A stretch of 58,338 nt of DNA from Tieghemiomyces parasiticus. Its lineage: Eukaryota > Kickxellomycota > Dimargaritomycetes > Dimargaritales > Dimargaritaceae. The notes under the pieces were generated by a model. That model saw only the letters and a program-made list of their open reading frames with translations. It was not told the origin of the DNA and did not search any database. This document shows positions 1 through 12,047 of the stretch, one piece after another. The translations under genes and the position numbers were made by a program. The stretch covers positions 1 through 58,338 of the forward strand of contig JANBPT010000193.1 of the NCBI GenBank assembly GCA_027575765.1. Reading direction: 5' to 3'. Position 1 is the stretch's first letter. Every line of letters starts with the position of its first letter.

Positions 1-1560
1 TCCGCGTCAGGGGGTATTGTGAAAGATTAGGTAAGGGGAAGAGGGTATCAAACAAGGAGCAGGCAAGGGAATTGAGGGATGGGTGGAGGCGACGTTCGAT
101 AAGATATCAAGGCGCAGCGGGATGCCATCCGAGTGCACGAGGTGAGCATCAATGTGGGAGGCAATTAGTAATTGAAGCTGGTGGTGTGTGTACAGAGAGC
201 CAAGCAAATGATCTACGGGCCGTCGGGAACAGTGAGGCTCTAAGATACCCCGCGCCAATCTACTTTTTCGGCCTGATGTATACTGTTTCTGCAACAATGG
301 CAGAGACGCTTGGGTGAACGTCTAATCCTCCTCTTCTCCCTAAATGGCAACATATAACGAAGGTGGAAGGGTAACAACACTAGGTACCTGTCGCCGATAG
401 CTGACAGCTCACGGCCGGGGCAGCAAGGGGGGCAACCTTCCCTTCAAGCCAAGAATAGCCTAGGGCTCACACGTACCTGGCAATGTTGAGTGGCAGAATG
501 CCAGTAAGTAGCAACCGTAGGATGGTGTAAAGCGCTGGTGCTGGTACGATAGTAGACGAAGGAGGTGGGATGGCCCCTAGTCAGCGAAATCTCGGCAGGA
601 AAAATATAGCGGTCGTGCTACTACCAATAAGAAACAGAAGTTTATAGCCTAGTCAGGACAAGCGCGCGGTAAACCGGAGTGATTAGTAGACAGTATAGGT
701 ATATACGAGTTAACAGGAGGACGGGCGCCTGTGAGTGTATAAGTTAGTAGAAGAGGTGGGTGGTACAGTAGAAAGTATCAATGGATGACGGGGCGTTGAG
801 ATACGGAGCTGCAGGCGGGGGACGTGGTGACTTTAAATAGGTACCAGCCGAACGTCACTCTCCCATATCATCAGCCTATGGGCCAGTACCCTCGTTTGCA
901 AAGGGGGGCGGAGAAATAGGGGGGATGATGGGCTGGGGTCGGAGGGAAGGGCCCAATAGCGAAGGGGGAGAGTGGGCGAGGATGAGGCAAGTAACGGGGT
1001 CAGCTCGGGCGGGGTGGGAAAGGTAAAGTGGGGTAGGGGGGTAAGCAGATCGGCCTGAAACTGCAGGTATCCTCACTAATCGAAGCTAGGTGGAGGTAAG
1101 CAGTCGCTCTTGAGCCAACGGAGTAGCGGGGGCAGGACACAATAGACATCTTGGTTGCCAAGCCAGACGACCCTGAGAATGGCTTAAGGAAGGGCCTCAA
1201 GAGTAGTGCCAAAACCCTTGCACTTTTGGAGGTGTCATGAATAACGATTAAACTGTAATCTGAAGCGGAAGAGTGGGGAGAGAATACCTGTCTCCAGTGG
1301 GTCACGACGGTGCTGCCTGCCTCTGTCACCGGTATCATCAGGAGTCAGGTCGGGGTAACCTGCAGGTCTCGGTAGACTGCCAAGGTAACGTGTTTAATGA
1401 GTCGGCAGGCGGGGTGTCTTGTAGGTAGTCGTGCGGGGTCAATAATGGCGTGCTAGTGGGCTGACGGGGCGCTACGGCTCACATCTACCCCGTCGGCTCG
1501 CAGTATACCTACTTCTGCGAGCCCTACCCCACCCCGGAAACTCGTAGGGTTAAGGGGGGA
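1..1560 (-). promoter_or_regulatory. purine-rich (+ strand) stretch, probable upstream region of a leftward gene off the left edge
   Basis: No coding region is recognisable here. The + strand is strongly G/A-rich, so the - strand is C/T-rich. In this window C/T-richness on the coding strand is typical of the sequence just upstream of genes (for example before KAR2 at 17420-18000 and before KGD4 at 51960-52260). On the - strand there is a TTTAAA core at about 831-836 and a donor-like CAG/GTACGT near 478. This is consistent with the promoter and a spliced 5' leader of a leftward gene outside the window. The assignment is inference from composition only. Confidence 0.3.
919..951 (+). other. predicted G-quadruplex motif
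   Basis: Five runs of three or more G (GGGGGG, GGG, GGGG, GGG, GGG) are separated by loops of 5, 2, 5 and 2 bases, which fits the canonical G3+N1-7 pattern. It lies in the purine-rich block that may be upstream of a leftward gene. Whether it folds or has a role is unknown. Confidence 0.5.
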
Positions 1561-4500
1561 TGAATATAAACCCACATTCAGTGCTGCAAGTCAGGGACAG
1601 CCGACCTTCCTATTCGTATTTCGATCTTTAACCATCCGCGGCTATCAGCCTGGCTATTGTGACATGCGTTAGATGGAATTATTGCTTGGCCAGTCAGTCT
1701 CGGTGGTAGCATTGCCCGCTCTATCGTGTGCGGCATAAACTCGCCGGATATGAAACGGTGTGATGTGATGAAGGGATATATCTGCCCACCTCGTCCCGCG
1801 TTGAACCAGGCTCGGCCCTACCTTCACCAGCGCAGTACTTTAAGCGATTGTTCCGTTTTACTGAGCTCGGGTGTATCTAATAAGATGTACTATATTGGAT
1901 GCCATATGACGTTCGAGCCGTAGGAAGCCTCTTCTGTCTTTACCTCGCAACGGGGTCCCATGCGCTGGCCTGCAGACTCTGAACGGGCGTCAGTGCCGGG
2001 AAACCCATAGGAACCTGGAGCGGAGTGTCCCATCCGTTCATATCTATTATCCGGAAGCACACGGCCAATCCACATGCGATAAAATGTCCGCCAGGGTTTA
2101 ACCGCCGCCACGCTAAGCCATGCCTTTCAGCAGTAGCGCAATTTTCATCTCCGCCAGTACCTCTTCAACCGCTCTTGATACAATGTATACCATTCTAGGT
2201 AGATTCGGGGTCACCAGTGTATCAATCCGAACAAGGGGTTCTATCCTAAAAATACTACCTAGTGGACAATCCAGCGGGCGACAGATAGGTGAGGGGGTGG
2301 CGGGTGGGCTCTGCGAGTGGGGGACGTGGCTTACAGAGTGAGGTGATTTGTTACGCATCGATCCACTTGCGGCATGCTTGTTATAGGGGTCTATATTGGC
2401 ACCCACGCCCGACCAATATTCACCAATGACACCAGTTGGCGAGCTGATGACGAGGTCGTCCGTAGCCTTTCTATCACGGCTGTTTGTATCTTTGTGGAAC
2501 TTTCGGTTTCCTTCCCATGGTGCTAGATCCGGCCTACGCAGCATTGGCAATGACCCGGTCGGATTGTACTTGTAAAATGCCGTCTAGTTCTAACCGAAGC
2601 GATCTGAGACCGTGTTAGGTCCAACTTTGTAGGTCATCCCTCGATATAAAAGGCTGACGACAATACCGTCTTTCTGTCGGGTGCCGCTGTATTACCTGCA
2701 ACCACAAACGGCACACGAGAGAGGGGTCTGGTTTCCCGAACCTAACCAATCGGGGCATTTCGAGCCCAGCGGTAACTCAAAATGGCCCAGCATTGTCACG
2801 TTCCATCGTGGGAAGGTCGACGTGTGCTAACTGGTCGACAAACCAGAGCACCGGATATTCGAACGGGCAATCATAAATGGAGGGGGGGGGGCGTGACCAT
2901 GGCCGGCTTCCGACTTTGGTTAGATCCACAGCTATTCCTCAAAGGTGGAAGGTGGTTCAAGCTCCTGCGTCATCTGGATGTAATTATACAAGAACCTCTC
3001 CGCTAATAAGCGATCATTGGTAAGATAATGGAATCGAGCGGCATTGGGTATTTCATCACTTGGTAATTATATTCGGTTTGGCGAAAGGGGGATTAGGCCC
3101 CAAAGGTGTGGGGATCTAGGAAACTGGTATTGGGAGAAGGCTGGATTGCTGGTATTATGTTAATAGCCTGCATTGTTCACCATGGTTAGATTTGTACACT
3201 CTGATTTAAATATCCCTGTTCACCGTGGATGGGTTTTTCATTTACTGGGGCTGTGGCTCACTGCGAAAGCGCATTCGTCAAGCGACGTAGTCCGATCCGA
3301 GGGGCTCTCATATCCGCTAATCCATCGGTTCCGATTTTGGCGCAGCAGCCCGTGTCGTTCGAAGCCAAGCTGGCGGTGATCAGGAAATCGTCGCTCCCGG
3401 TCAGCCCAGCGAATTACTCGTGCTCGTTCCAGACTAGCAATCCCGATCTAGGCGGTACAGCACCAACTCGCAGGTTGCAGACCTCATTTAATTCTTCCAT
3501 TGGTCAGGAGTTCTCTACCGTCATTATCTGGTCGCGCCCGGCGGCCGCACGGTACCTGTCATTTTTAGATTGGCGTTTCACGGCGCGTGGTTTAGTGCCC
3601 ACGCGATACAGTGCCAGCTTACGGCTCTAACAGAAGGATACGCAGCAGTCTGTGAATTAGGTGGGTTACGGTGGCCATGCTGCGGAGCAAAAGCTATGAA
3701 TGCATCGGGCTGTTGGTTTGGCCGTCGGGTATCCAAGTAGTAGGTATGACCTTGCATTTTAACATGTAGGCGGTGAACCGTCACGCTTCACGGCGTGGCC
3801 CTGTGGGAGGCTGGCATACTGACCAGTCAGCTTTTCACGTAAACGATCATTCAGACACGCCACGGTTGGGAAATAATATACGCTGAGTAATCCGCTGACT
3901 GGTCGGTGGAAAGAACACGTATCATTAATTCTGCAGCCAAATCGAGGTGATCCCTTTCTGATCATGAAGAGGCCTCTCCTAACCCAGATCACACTCCGAT
4001 CGGCTGGCACAGCCGGTTCTAGAGATTGTGAAACCGACTTCCCCTCAGGTCACGGCCTATACTTGTGCTCTACCCTGCACATACGAACGGCCACCTACCC
4101 GTTGTCGTCGTCTATCCTCAGGGTGAGGTCTATAGCCAACTGCGGCCTAACTTAGCCCTCAACCATGCAACTTATTGGGTCGATCTTTCCGTACACGGTC
4201 TTTAATACATACTTGTTTTCCGGCCTAATCGCCTATAACAATACCATAGCACGACGAGCTGCACTACCACGCCACAACGAACAGCTAGCTCAAAACGGCT
4301 GAGCACCCACGCCCATTATGGCCAAAATGAAGAACGTTCGTCAAACCAGTGACAACATACAGACTGTATTACTGCGGCCTCAATAAACGTTCGGTGTTTT
4401 CGTACTTCGACCAGCCAGTGAGAGGCCACTACCGCTCGGTTCATAGGATTTTCATCATGTCATTTCCTTGGACTCCACTCACACCGCCTTGCAGATGTTG

Positions 4501-6210
4501 GAGTTTAATGGCAAAGGCGGGGAGGCGCAACAGAAGGGTGGTATCACCCCGTGGAGTCTCACTGGTAACGGTCTAGCCTACGGGAGCGCCTTCTGGTCTA
4601 CCCCATGCTATCTACCCGATTTTCAATGAGGCAGTGCATCTGCATTCATTGTATGGCCCCAACAAGTCGCTATTGTTCGCCACTGACGATGGCGAGTGTC
4701 CCGCTCGAGGTTGATTGTCCCCGGTCCTACATTGAGCGACCACCAAACTTGTGTAAGCTTATGGAATACTCAGTGAGCACTTTGAATATGCAGGAGTGGA
4801 GCGAAGCGCCAAGCATGGTAGAGCTGACATCAGGCGCTTGGGCGGAATACCCGGTCCAAAATTAGGTTACATGGCTGGCTACCAAGGGTTTAAAGTGCCA
4901 CCACATGGTTCAATCTGTGGTCGGGACCAGGTGGCGGTATCCACTTAAGTATATTGCCCCCTTTTATAGACCGTGCTGTCGCTGGATGAGATCCCTACGT
5001 GCCCGTCTTTTGCACCTACCCCCTGCCTAGGGAGCGGAAAATCATTCTGAGGCGGTCCCTGGGTAGCTATTTACCTGCCAGTTAGGCCAGTGTAGACTGG
5101 CGGCACTCGGATCCGATTTCTAGCAAATACGGATACATAATCTATTCTTCCTACAGCATCGCTTCTTACGAGCGTAAACATGACACTCATATTTCATCCA
5201 GGGCCAACCGTGCGATTGGACCAGGACAATCCCAGCAACGACGTCCCGCACCCAGTACAGCTGAGCGGAACCATCCGTCTGTACATTGGTCACTCGGCTG
5301 CTAAATGGGCCCTATTAGCCATTGTTTACAATACCTCACAATAAAAAATACCGTCCTTGCTTTTAGTCTATCTTCGGATAACCTATTAAACGCCCTCAGA
5401 GTCCTCGGTTACAGTATTAGGCACCCTTTTTTACAATAGGTAATCCACCAGTACCACCGGTGGCGGGGGAAGCTTTGAGTCTGTACTGGAGTTCCTTTAG
5501 TCTCGTAGACTGACAGGCCCGCTTAGCCTGGTTATTTTTAGTAGCATCGGATTACCAATGTTAGCCGGGCATTCAGGCTCACCGAGCACGCGCAGGGGAT
5601 GGTTAGGTACAATGCGTGGCGGAGCCCACCCTCCCTAAAGGTGACGTGAAGACTGTTATGAATATGTAGCAGCAATCTCGATAAATCACTCCGGTTAGGT
5701 ACAGTCAATTGTCACTGGGTGGCTTGGATTACAGGGCATTGGGAACCGCCTGGGGGCTGTCGGTTGGTGGGAAGTGGTTTCCATTCCATAGTCGATACTG
5801 TGCCCCGGGTACAAGACCGCCTTTAGGCGGATAGCCAGCCTAGGAAGATGCTCGAGCGCTAGACCCATGGCGGGAGGAAGGGAGCAACCACACAAACGCC
5901 TCAAGCTGAATTCCACAATTAGCGGCAGGTGTAGCCTGAAGGTCAGACCCAAGTTGACGAACCGCCATTGATAGAGCTTCTCGAGCTCATCGGCGGCGGG
6001 AGGGTGGTAAAGCATGTGCTACCCACTGCATCGTACTACAGGCCAATTGACGGCGATTGCTCCGACCGCTGCCATCCGTGACGTTTGACATGGTCCTTAT
6101 CCCCTTCACTACAAGACCCGCAGTTCGTTTCGCCGGGAGTCCCTCAACCTACGCAGCTAGTCTCTCGTTGGCCCATTCTCCCCCCATTCCTATTTGGTAA
6201 TTTGCTTGAC
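1561..6210. other. 4.65 kb without recognisable genes
   Basis: Base composition is balanced, unlike the GC-rich coding regions. The open frames here (longest about 145 codons at 2113-2550 on - and 133 codons at 3229-3630 on +) show no family signature or domain and do not look like the window's coding sequence. A run of ten G occurs near 2882-2891. No tRNA, no terminal repeats and no transposase were seen. It is best described as intergenic or decayed sequence. Confidence 0.45.
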
Positions 6211-9200
6211 ATGATTCCCGCCTCGCACCCGGTCACGCTTCAAGTCAATTACCGCAAAGCGCGTGGCAGCGTGGTTAAGCAAGTACGAGAAAGTAAGTCC
6301 ACGTCTGCCAATGGTTTGGTATTGAATGCAAAGTCCAGTGCGTGGCCAAAAGGCGTCAGGCGGGGCTGGAGTATACCATGCAGTCCAAAAAGAAGTGCGG
6401 GAATTGGACCTTGACCTGATGAAAGCCCTTATCCATATACAATTTTTACAAAATTATGAACCATGCCGCACATTTCCACGCCAGACTATATACGTACCGA
6501 TATACCTTGCCTCTCTGGGGCGTGCCCTACGACCCCAGCCTGTCACTTGAAGGATGGTTGTTCATCACCCAGTACCTTATTAAGCCGAGACGCCCCGGCG
6601 TACGTCGTACCTGATTCCAAGGTAAGTGGTAATATACCGATTAGGTATGACTAGCGGTCACCGTATGGAAATAAAGCCGAGTGTCCAGGCATCTTACTCA
6701 GTGACATCGTTATGATGGCTAGTTTTGGACTAAAAAAATACAACAGCTAACCGTAGTCATCGACCCCCACCAACTTGACCACACCTAGACCTTGGCCAGA
6801 TATATCGACGTGTTTAAGCAGCCAGGGATCGAGAACATGATCTTTAATAAGACCTCCTACAACGCAGTAAGTTGGGTATACCCTTCCAAGCGCTCGGGAA
6901 CTTGGGTGCCTACCAAAGGCCTCGTTTAGTGACGAACTCGAGTACACCCGGCCATCCTAATGGACACTGGCTAAATTGAGCATCGCCCATTCGTATTGGC
7001 GCCTTTGACGAATCGACTACGGTAGCTACTCAACAACGAGCGGACCCGTACTGCACATGGCTTGCGTGATATCGCCGACGACCCCCGCCGACACGCTGTG
7101 TTCTTTTACAACGAGAACTTTGCCGACACCCAGGTAGTGCGCCGACCTGACGAGTCCCTCGACGCCCGAGACTGGCGCGGTAGGTCATACAACTTCGCAT
7201 GGGCTACATGGTAACCAATGTCTGATTTATACGCGAGAAGAGTCACTGCACGATGTAAAGATCAACTCACTTATACGTAATTGAACCTGCGCGTTCTTCC
7301 GACGTGTGCCCATAATCATCCGTCGTTGTAGCTGTGTTGGTTTGCGCGCAATGGTACCGCCGTCACCTCCAAGAGAGAGTTTCGATCGTCCTTCTTGCGG
7401 AAACGGTAAGCGATCCGTCCGTTTGCCAATATGCTCCTTGGAAAAGGGATCTGGCTGACTACATCGGCGCGATTTATATACATGACCCTCCTCAAGCCCA
7501 CTTGACCATTTGGGCTTTAATTCTATTCTACCTCACCATGCAATCCAGGAGGAGCAAGAGCGCTACCGGGCCCTCATCGATGCGGATGCCACCGGTGTGG
7601 CCGTTATGGATCTTGAGACATACATCCATGATTACCATCCGAATGACACGGTGCTGCACAATCACTTCCTCGCCACCAAGGAGGCCACCGCTGAGGAGTT
7701 TGCGGTCGAGACGGGTGTCGCCTCGGACCTATCCCTGCGTAAGAGCGGGCGCATCTACCCTGAGGTAAGTAGCTGGAAGTTCTGGGGATAGTGACTAGCA
7801 TGACATCGATTGGGCTGAAAACTAGAAAGTATGAAAGGTCCCAGGGTTCAAGGGCCCGATCCAATTATCCACCATTAATTCCCTCTTCTATTTTTTTTAC
7901 TTGCCCGCAGTACCTTCAATTGGACAAGACCCTTGCCGAGATCAAAGCTGGTCGACTACTCAAGGGCGTACTCACTTGCCGTGGGGGCCGACGGGACGAC
8001 ACAGCTGTGGAAGTGACCGCCACGGACGGTTCCACTCAAAGCATCATGGTTCCCAGCAAGTTACGGCGGAACCGTGCCGGTAAGTCGTACGGCTATCATA
8101 CGGAGGGTTACTGTAATGGGGAATTGCACTGGATATCACAGGCGCCCCAGTCTCCCAGCTATTAGTTGCTAGATGTGATCTGTGCGACCTCTCAACCGCA
8201 TCAACATCCCCCAATGCCTGGGCGTCACTTGCTAACCACTCTCTGCCCACCTGTTGTGGTCCACCTCCCCATTGCATGGATTCGCAGTCCACGGGGATGT
8301 GGTTGCCGTGCGACTCACTGACCCCCCTGAGGCGAGCGAATCGAACGATAGTGACACCGATGACGAGGTGTCCAGCAATTTGGATGCCGACGAGGATTCC
8401 ACAGTCAACCAACCTGGTGGTAAGTTCCCCACCTCCAAGTTACACCGCCCCTGTCGACCCTTGACAATGACATTGATACCCCCAGGGCTGCGGAAAATAC
8501 GACTATTTGGTGAGACTTGGCCGTAACTAAGGCCACAGCCGTACTTGGTTTATGTAAACCACCACCACTGACATGTACCTCAACTCATTTTCTTGGTGGA
8601 TTTACATTACAGCGCAAATGCGCTACGGCGAGGTCGTTAGCGTGCTCCAGCGTAATTGGCGGCCCTACGTAGCCACAGTTCAACTCGACAGCGAGCAGGT
8701 AGGGATATGTTTGGTGCAATAAGGACAGGGTTGCCCGCACAACTAAAACGTTGCATATTGAACGGCTATGATCAACCTTCTGATCCCATACTACCCTACG
8801 ACATCCGCGGCTGGCCACTTCCACAGGGCATGTACCATCTGGCGGTACCCCTTGACCCAGTCATCCCCAAGGTCCGTATCCGGTATAATGATGTCCAACA
8901 GATTGCCGACTGCCGTATCGTTGTGGTCATTGACGCTTGGTAAGTGCGACTCGCGCCGGCTTCTTCTGTCCACTTGGCCGCTAGGGCATCCTTCTCCCAC
9001 CCCCCTTGATGGAGATGCTTCACCATATACCCGCCAACTCCCTAACGGTACGTTGTGTGACATTTATTTTTCTTATGTCCCGACCCAGGCCGTGCCATTC
9101 ACAATATCCGAACGGCCATTTCGTACGGGTGCTAGGAAACCTCCTCGACCTTAACGCCGAGATTGACGCCATCCTAGTCGAGCGTGGCATTGCTGTGTCC

Positions 9201-11437
9201 CAGGCCACACTAGCATTCAGTCCGGCTGTCCTCCGCGAGCTCCCGGTGCTCGCTGCGCGGGAAGACTGGCAGCCGTCGCCCGCAGAGATTACTCGCCGCC
9301 GCGATCTCCGCACGTCCCACACCATCTTCAGCATTGACCCGCCCAACTGTGAAGACATTGACGACGCCCTGTCGGTTCGCACTCTGCCCGACGGGTCAGG
9401 CTACGAGCTGGGTATCCACATCGCGGACGTAGCTCAGTTCGTGACCCCGGGGTCCCAACTGGACCAGGAGGCCCGCGTCCGCGCTACCACTGTGTACCTG
9501 GCCGACCGCCGTTTCAACATGATCCCCGCCCTCCTTAGCGAGTGGATCTGCTCCCTGCGGCAAAATGTGGACCGCTATGCAGGTAGGTTTAGGTTCAAAC
9601 CGCCTATTACGGACGTTGCACCTTTGGAATGTCTAATCGTGTGAAGGCCTTGGAGCATTATTCTACGGCTACCTCAGCTGCTGACCCGTTGTTTCTCCCT
9701 CCTTCCATCCCTCTCTTCCAACCACCTATATCCGGTTACATGGTCCACGCTCACCTTTGGTACAACGGCACCAGTCTCGGTGCTCTGTACCCTGGACAAC
9801 GACCTGCATACCCGAGACGTTTGGTATGGCCGGACCCTCATCCGCTCGACGTACGAGATGGAATACGCCCAGGCCCAGGCTCTGGTGGACGATCTGGCCG
9901 ATTTGCGGGGCCTGGATCCTACCGTCGCGGCACGGCTCCGACCGGACGTCAAATTACTTACTCGACTCATGCAGCGGCTGCGGGCCCGGCGTGTGGCTGC
10001 AGGTGCCTTGGAACTGGACAGTACGGAGGTCCGGTTCGGGTTCGACGAAAACAAGGACGTGAATGAGATCCGCACCAAGGAGGCCTTACTGATGCACCGC
10101 GTGATTGAAGAGGCGATGGTGCTGGCCAACGAATTGGTGGGTACCTACCTTGTTGCCCACGTTCGTCGGACTGCCCTCCTTCGCCGTCACCCACCTCCGG
10201 TGGCCTCCCACTTTCATCGTTTACTTCAGGCCGCCCAGGCTCAGGGATTTGAGATGGATATCTCGTCCAACGCGGCCGTTGCCCACTCTCTGGCGGCTGT
10301 GGCAAAGGCCCAGGCGGGAAACCCTGAAGTCGTCCGCCTGTTCAAGACCATGGCCACCATGGCCATGCACGAAGCCGGGTAAGTCCAATTACCGGAGTCC
10401 TACCATGTCTGTGACGCCATCGCTTCTGCCTAGTGATTCGGCACCATGTGCCCCCGTCATCTTGTACAACTCTGCCACGTCTTTCCTCGGCCTAACGGGC
10501 TCTACGTCCACCCAATCTTGCACAATCCTTTTTCCCTCCGCACCTCTGCCTGACCAGATACGTTTGCGCCGGCGCCTATAAGGATGCTGAGCTGGCCCAC
10601 TATGGGTTGGCCCTAAACTATTACACCCACTTCACGTCACCGATCCGTCGCTACGCTGACCTGGTGGCCCACCGCCAATTGCTGGCCCTAGTCACGGGGG
10701 TAGACGAGGCCCCGATACTAGCACCGGCGGAGGTGACCCGTCTGTGCGACCACCTCAACGCGCGTAATAAGGCCGCCAAGCTGGCCCAGGCGGACTCAGC
10801 CGAGCTCTTTCAAGGTCTCTACGTGTACCAGCGCACCCGCGCCAATGGTGCCGCCCTGGTGGCGGAGGGCGTCATTGCCGAGATTCGAGCGCGGGCCTTT
10901 AAGGTGTGGGTCCCACGGTATGGAATCCAAGGACTGGTATACTGGGAGAGTAAAGACGGCCAGGTCCAAGTCCCCCGCGCGTTGGTCACTGGGAGAGCCG
11001 AGGATGACGAGAGCTGGTGTGTGGAGGCCCAGGTCGAGCATGTCGAAGACGGGGTGGACGGTGTCAAGGGTGACCGAGTGATTATTACGATACCCAGCAA
11101 CGACCAACGCCCCTGTACCTTCACGTACCGGCAATTCGATCGCATTGCCGTGTCATTGCGGGCCAACCCATCCCGCGCCCACCGCCAGACCGTCAGCCTC
11201 GGCCTGGTAGGGACGACGTCAACGCGGGCCCGCGATAGGGCGCGAGCGACCCCAGTGGCCGTGGATGCGGAGGTTTTGAAAGGTCAACACCATGCGGTCG
11301 GTTCTGACACTGAGTGCGCCACACAGTCTTCGGAGTACTCTGAGCCCAGCATGTACGGCCTACTGAATCAGTTCCGCCAGTTCCAAATCACAAACACCCA
11401 GGGCACTGGAGAGGAGGAACCCGCGGTTGACATATAG
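6211..11437 (+). CDS. DIS3L: DIS3L-like exosome 3'-5' exoribonuclease (14 exons)
   Basis: This is an RNase II/RNB-family catalytic partner of the RNA exosome, expected to degrade RNA 3' to 5'. Exons read from phase and homology: 6211-6292, 6485-6621, 6789-6866, 7026-7179, 7332-7405, 7549-7764, 7911-8079, 8288-8419, 8486-8509, 8613-8698, 8827-8939, 9089-9582, 9775-10378, 10558-11437. The product is about 1080 aa (human DIS3L is about 1050). The N-terminus has [16 protein letters not shown] followed by cysteines at about 36, 41, 47 and 52 (the CR3 motif), then a PIN-like region (about 62-195), cold-shock-type segments, the RNB domain with [13 protein letters not shown] at about 505-517, and a C-terminal S1 region. 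[18 protein letters not shown] and LRRHPPP resemble DIS3L rather than DIS3/Rrp44. Most PIN acidic residues appear lost, so endonuclease activity is unlikely. The start at 6211 is the first ATG that fits the family N-terminus; an upstream in-frame ATG lies at 6085. Family is certain; the DIS3L assignment is from remembered motifs. Confidence 0.9.
8486..8509 (+). other. 24-base microexon of the DIS3L gene
   Basis: It is bounded by CCCCCAG before and GTGAGA after, enters in phase 1 and leaves in phase 1. Including it adds eight residues (GLRKIRLF) without changing frame; skipping it also keeps the frame. The flanking introns would be 66 and 103 bases, normal for this genome. It falls in a linker that is variable in the family, so homology cannot decide whether it is included. 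Confidence 0.55.
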
Positions 11438-12047
11438 AACTTAGGCATAATGCCACTGCTTGAACCCATTAGAGAGATTGTGTGCCGACCCGGTTAACGG
11501 GTTGGTCGGGGGGCTGGAATTCTGCTTTGAATGACTAAGGTGCATCTCTCAAGGCAAACAAAAATACTAGTCATACTATTTTTTTGACAGGCACACTCGT
11601 CGATTATGGTATTATGGTGCTCAATACTCGATAGGTAGCCCTGAAAGTAGGTTGCGAAATAAGTAAAAGTATAGCCAAGGAGTGCTCAACGTTCTAGGTT
11701 ATGAGGTGTTCGTTGCTACCCAATGTGGGGAAATCCCCTGAGATGTCTCCGTCGGCGTTGGAGAGGGGGATATATCCACAGTGAAGGGCTTGAGTTCTAA
11801 CGATACGATTTCAATAATTGCGGCAGTTGCAGGATAAGCCGTGGGTGCGTCCATCAATAATGGTCGCTTGGTTCAAGTATTGACTATCTGTGATAACTTC
11901 CGTTCCCCTACCCGCCCCCCGCAATACCTCCAATAGCCGACCCCCAGTCATAATACTACAGACAATCTTCGTCTCTTTGAAAGTTGCTACGAACTCCGAC
12001 CTCCGCTCTGTCTATCCTATTGCCCCTTCTACCATTTGTTTCATTCG
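11438..12047. other. intergenic between DIS3L and TRS120
   Basis: This holds the 3' end of DIS3L and the upstream region of TRS120. The last 150 bases are C/T-rich on the + strand. No TATA-like box or other gene was recognised. Confidence 0.5.
11485..11509 (+). repeat. imperfect palindrome just after DIS3L
   Basis: Arms CCGACCCG and CGGGTTGGTCGG surround a GTTAAC centre; a two-base bulge interrupts otherwise complementary arms. It begins 48 bases past the DIS3L stop, so it is probably in the 3' untranslated region and could form a hairpin in the mRNA. The function is unknown. Confidence 0.4.

Noticed and set aside
1911..1919. GTTCGAGCC resembling a tRNA B box
   Set aside because: The bases around it do not form a T-stem and no A box or acceptor stem is found at the right distance.
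2113..2550. 145-codon open frame on the - strand
   Set aside because: No recognisable domain and atypical composition; within the length expected by chance in several kilobases of balanced sequence.
3229..3630. 133-codon open frame on the + strand
   Set aside because: No family signature and no splice or promoter context; judged a chance frame.
6211..11437. Calling the exonuclease Rrp44/DIS3
   Set aside because: Several motifs and the altered PIN acids fit DIS3L better, though only a phylogeny can settle it.
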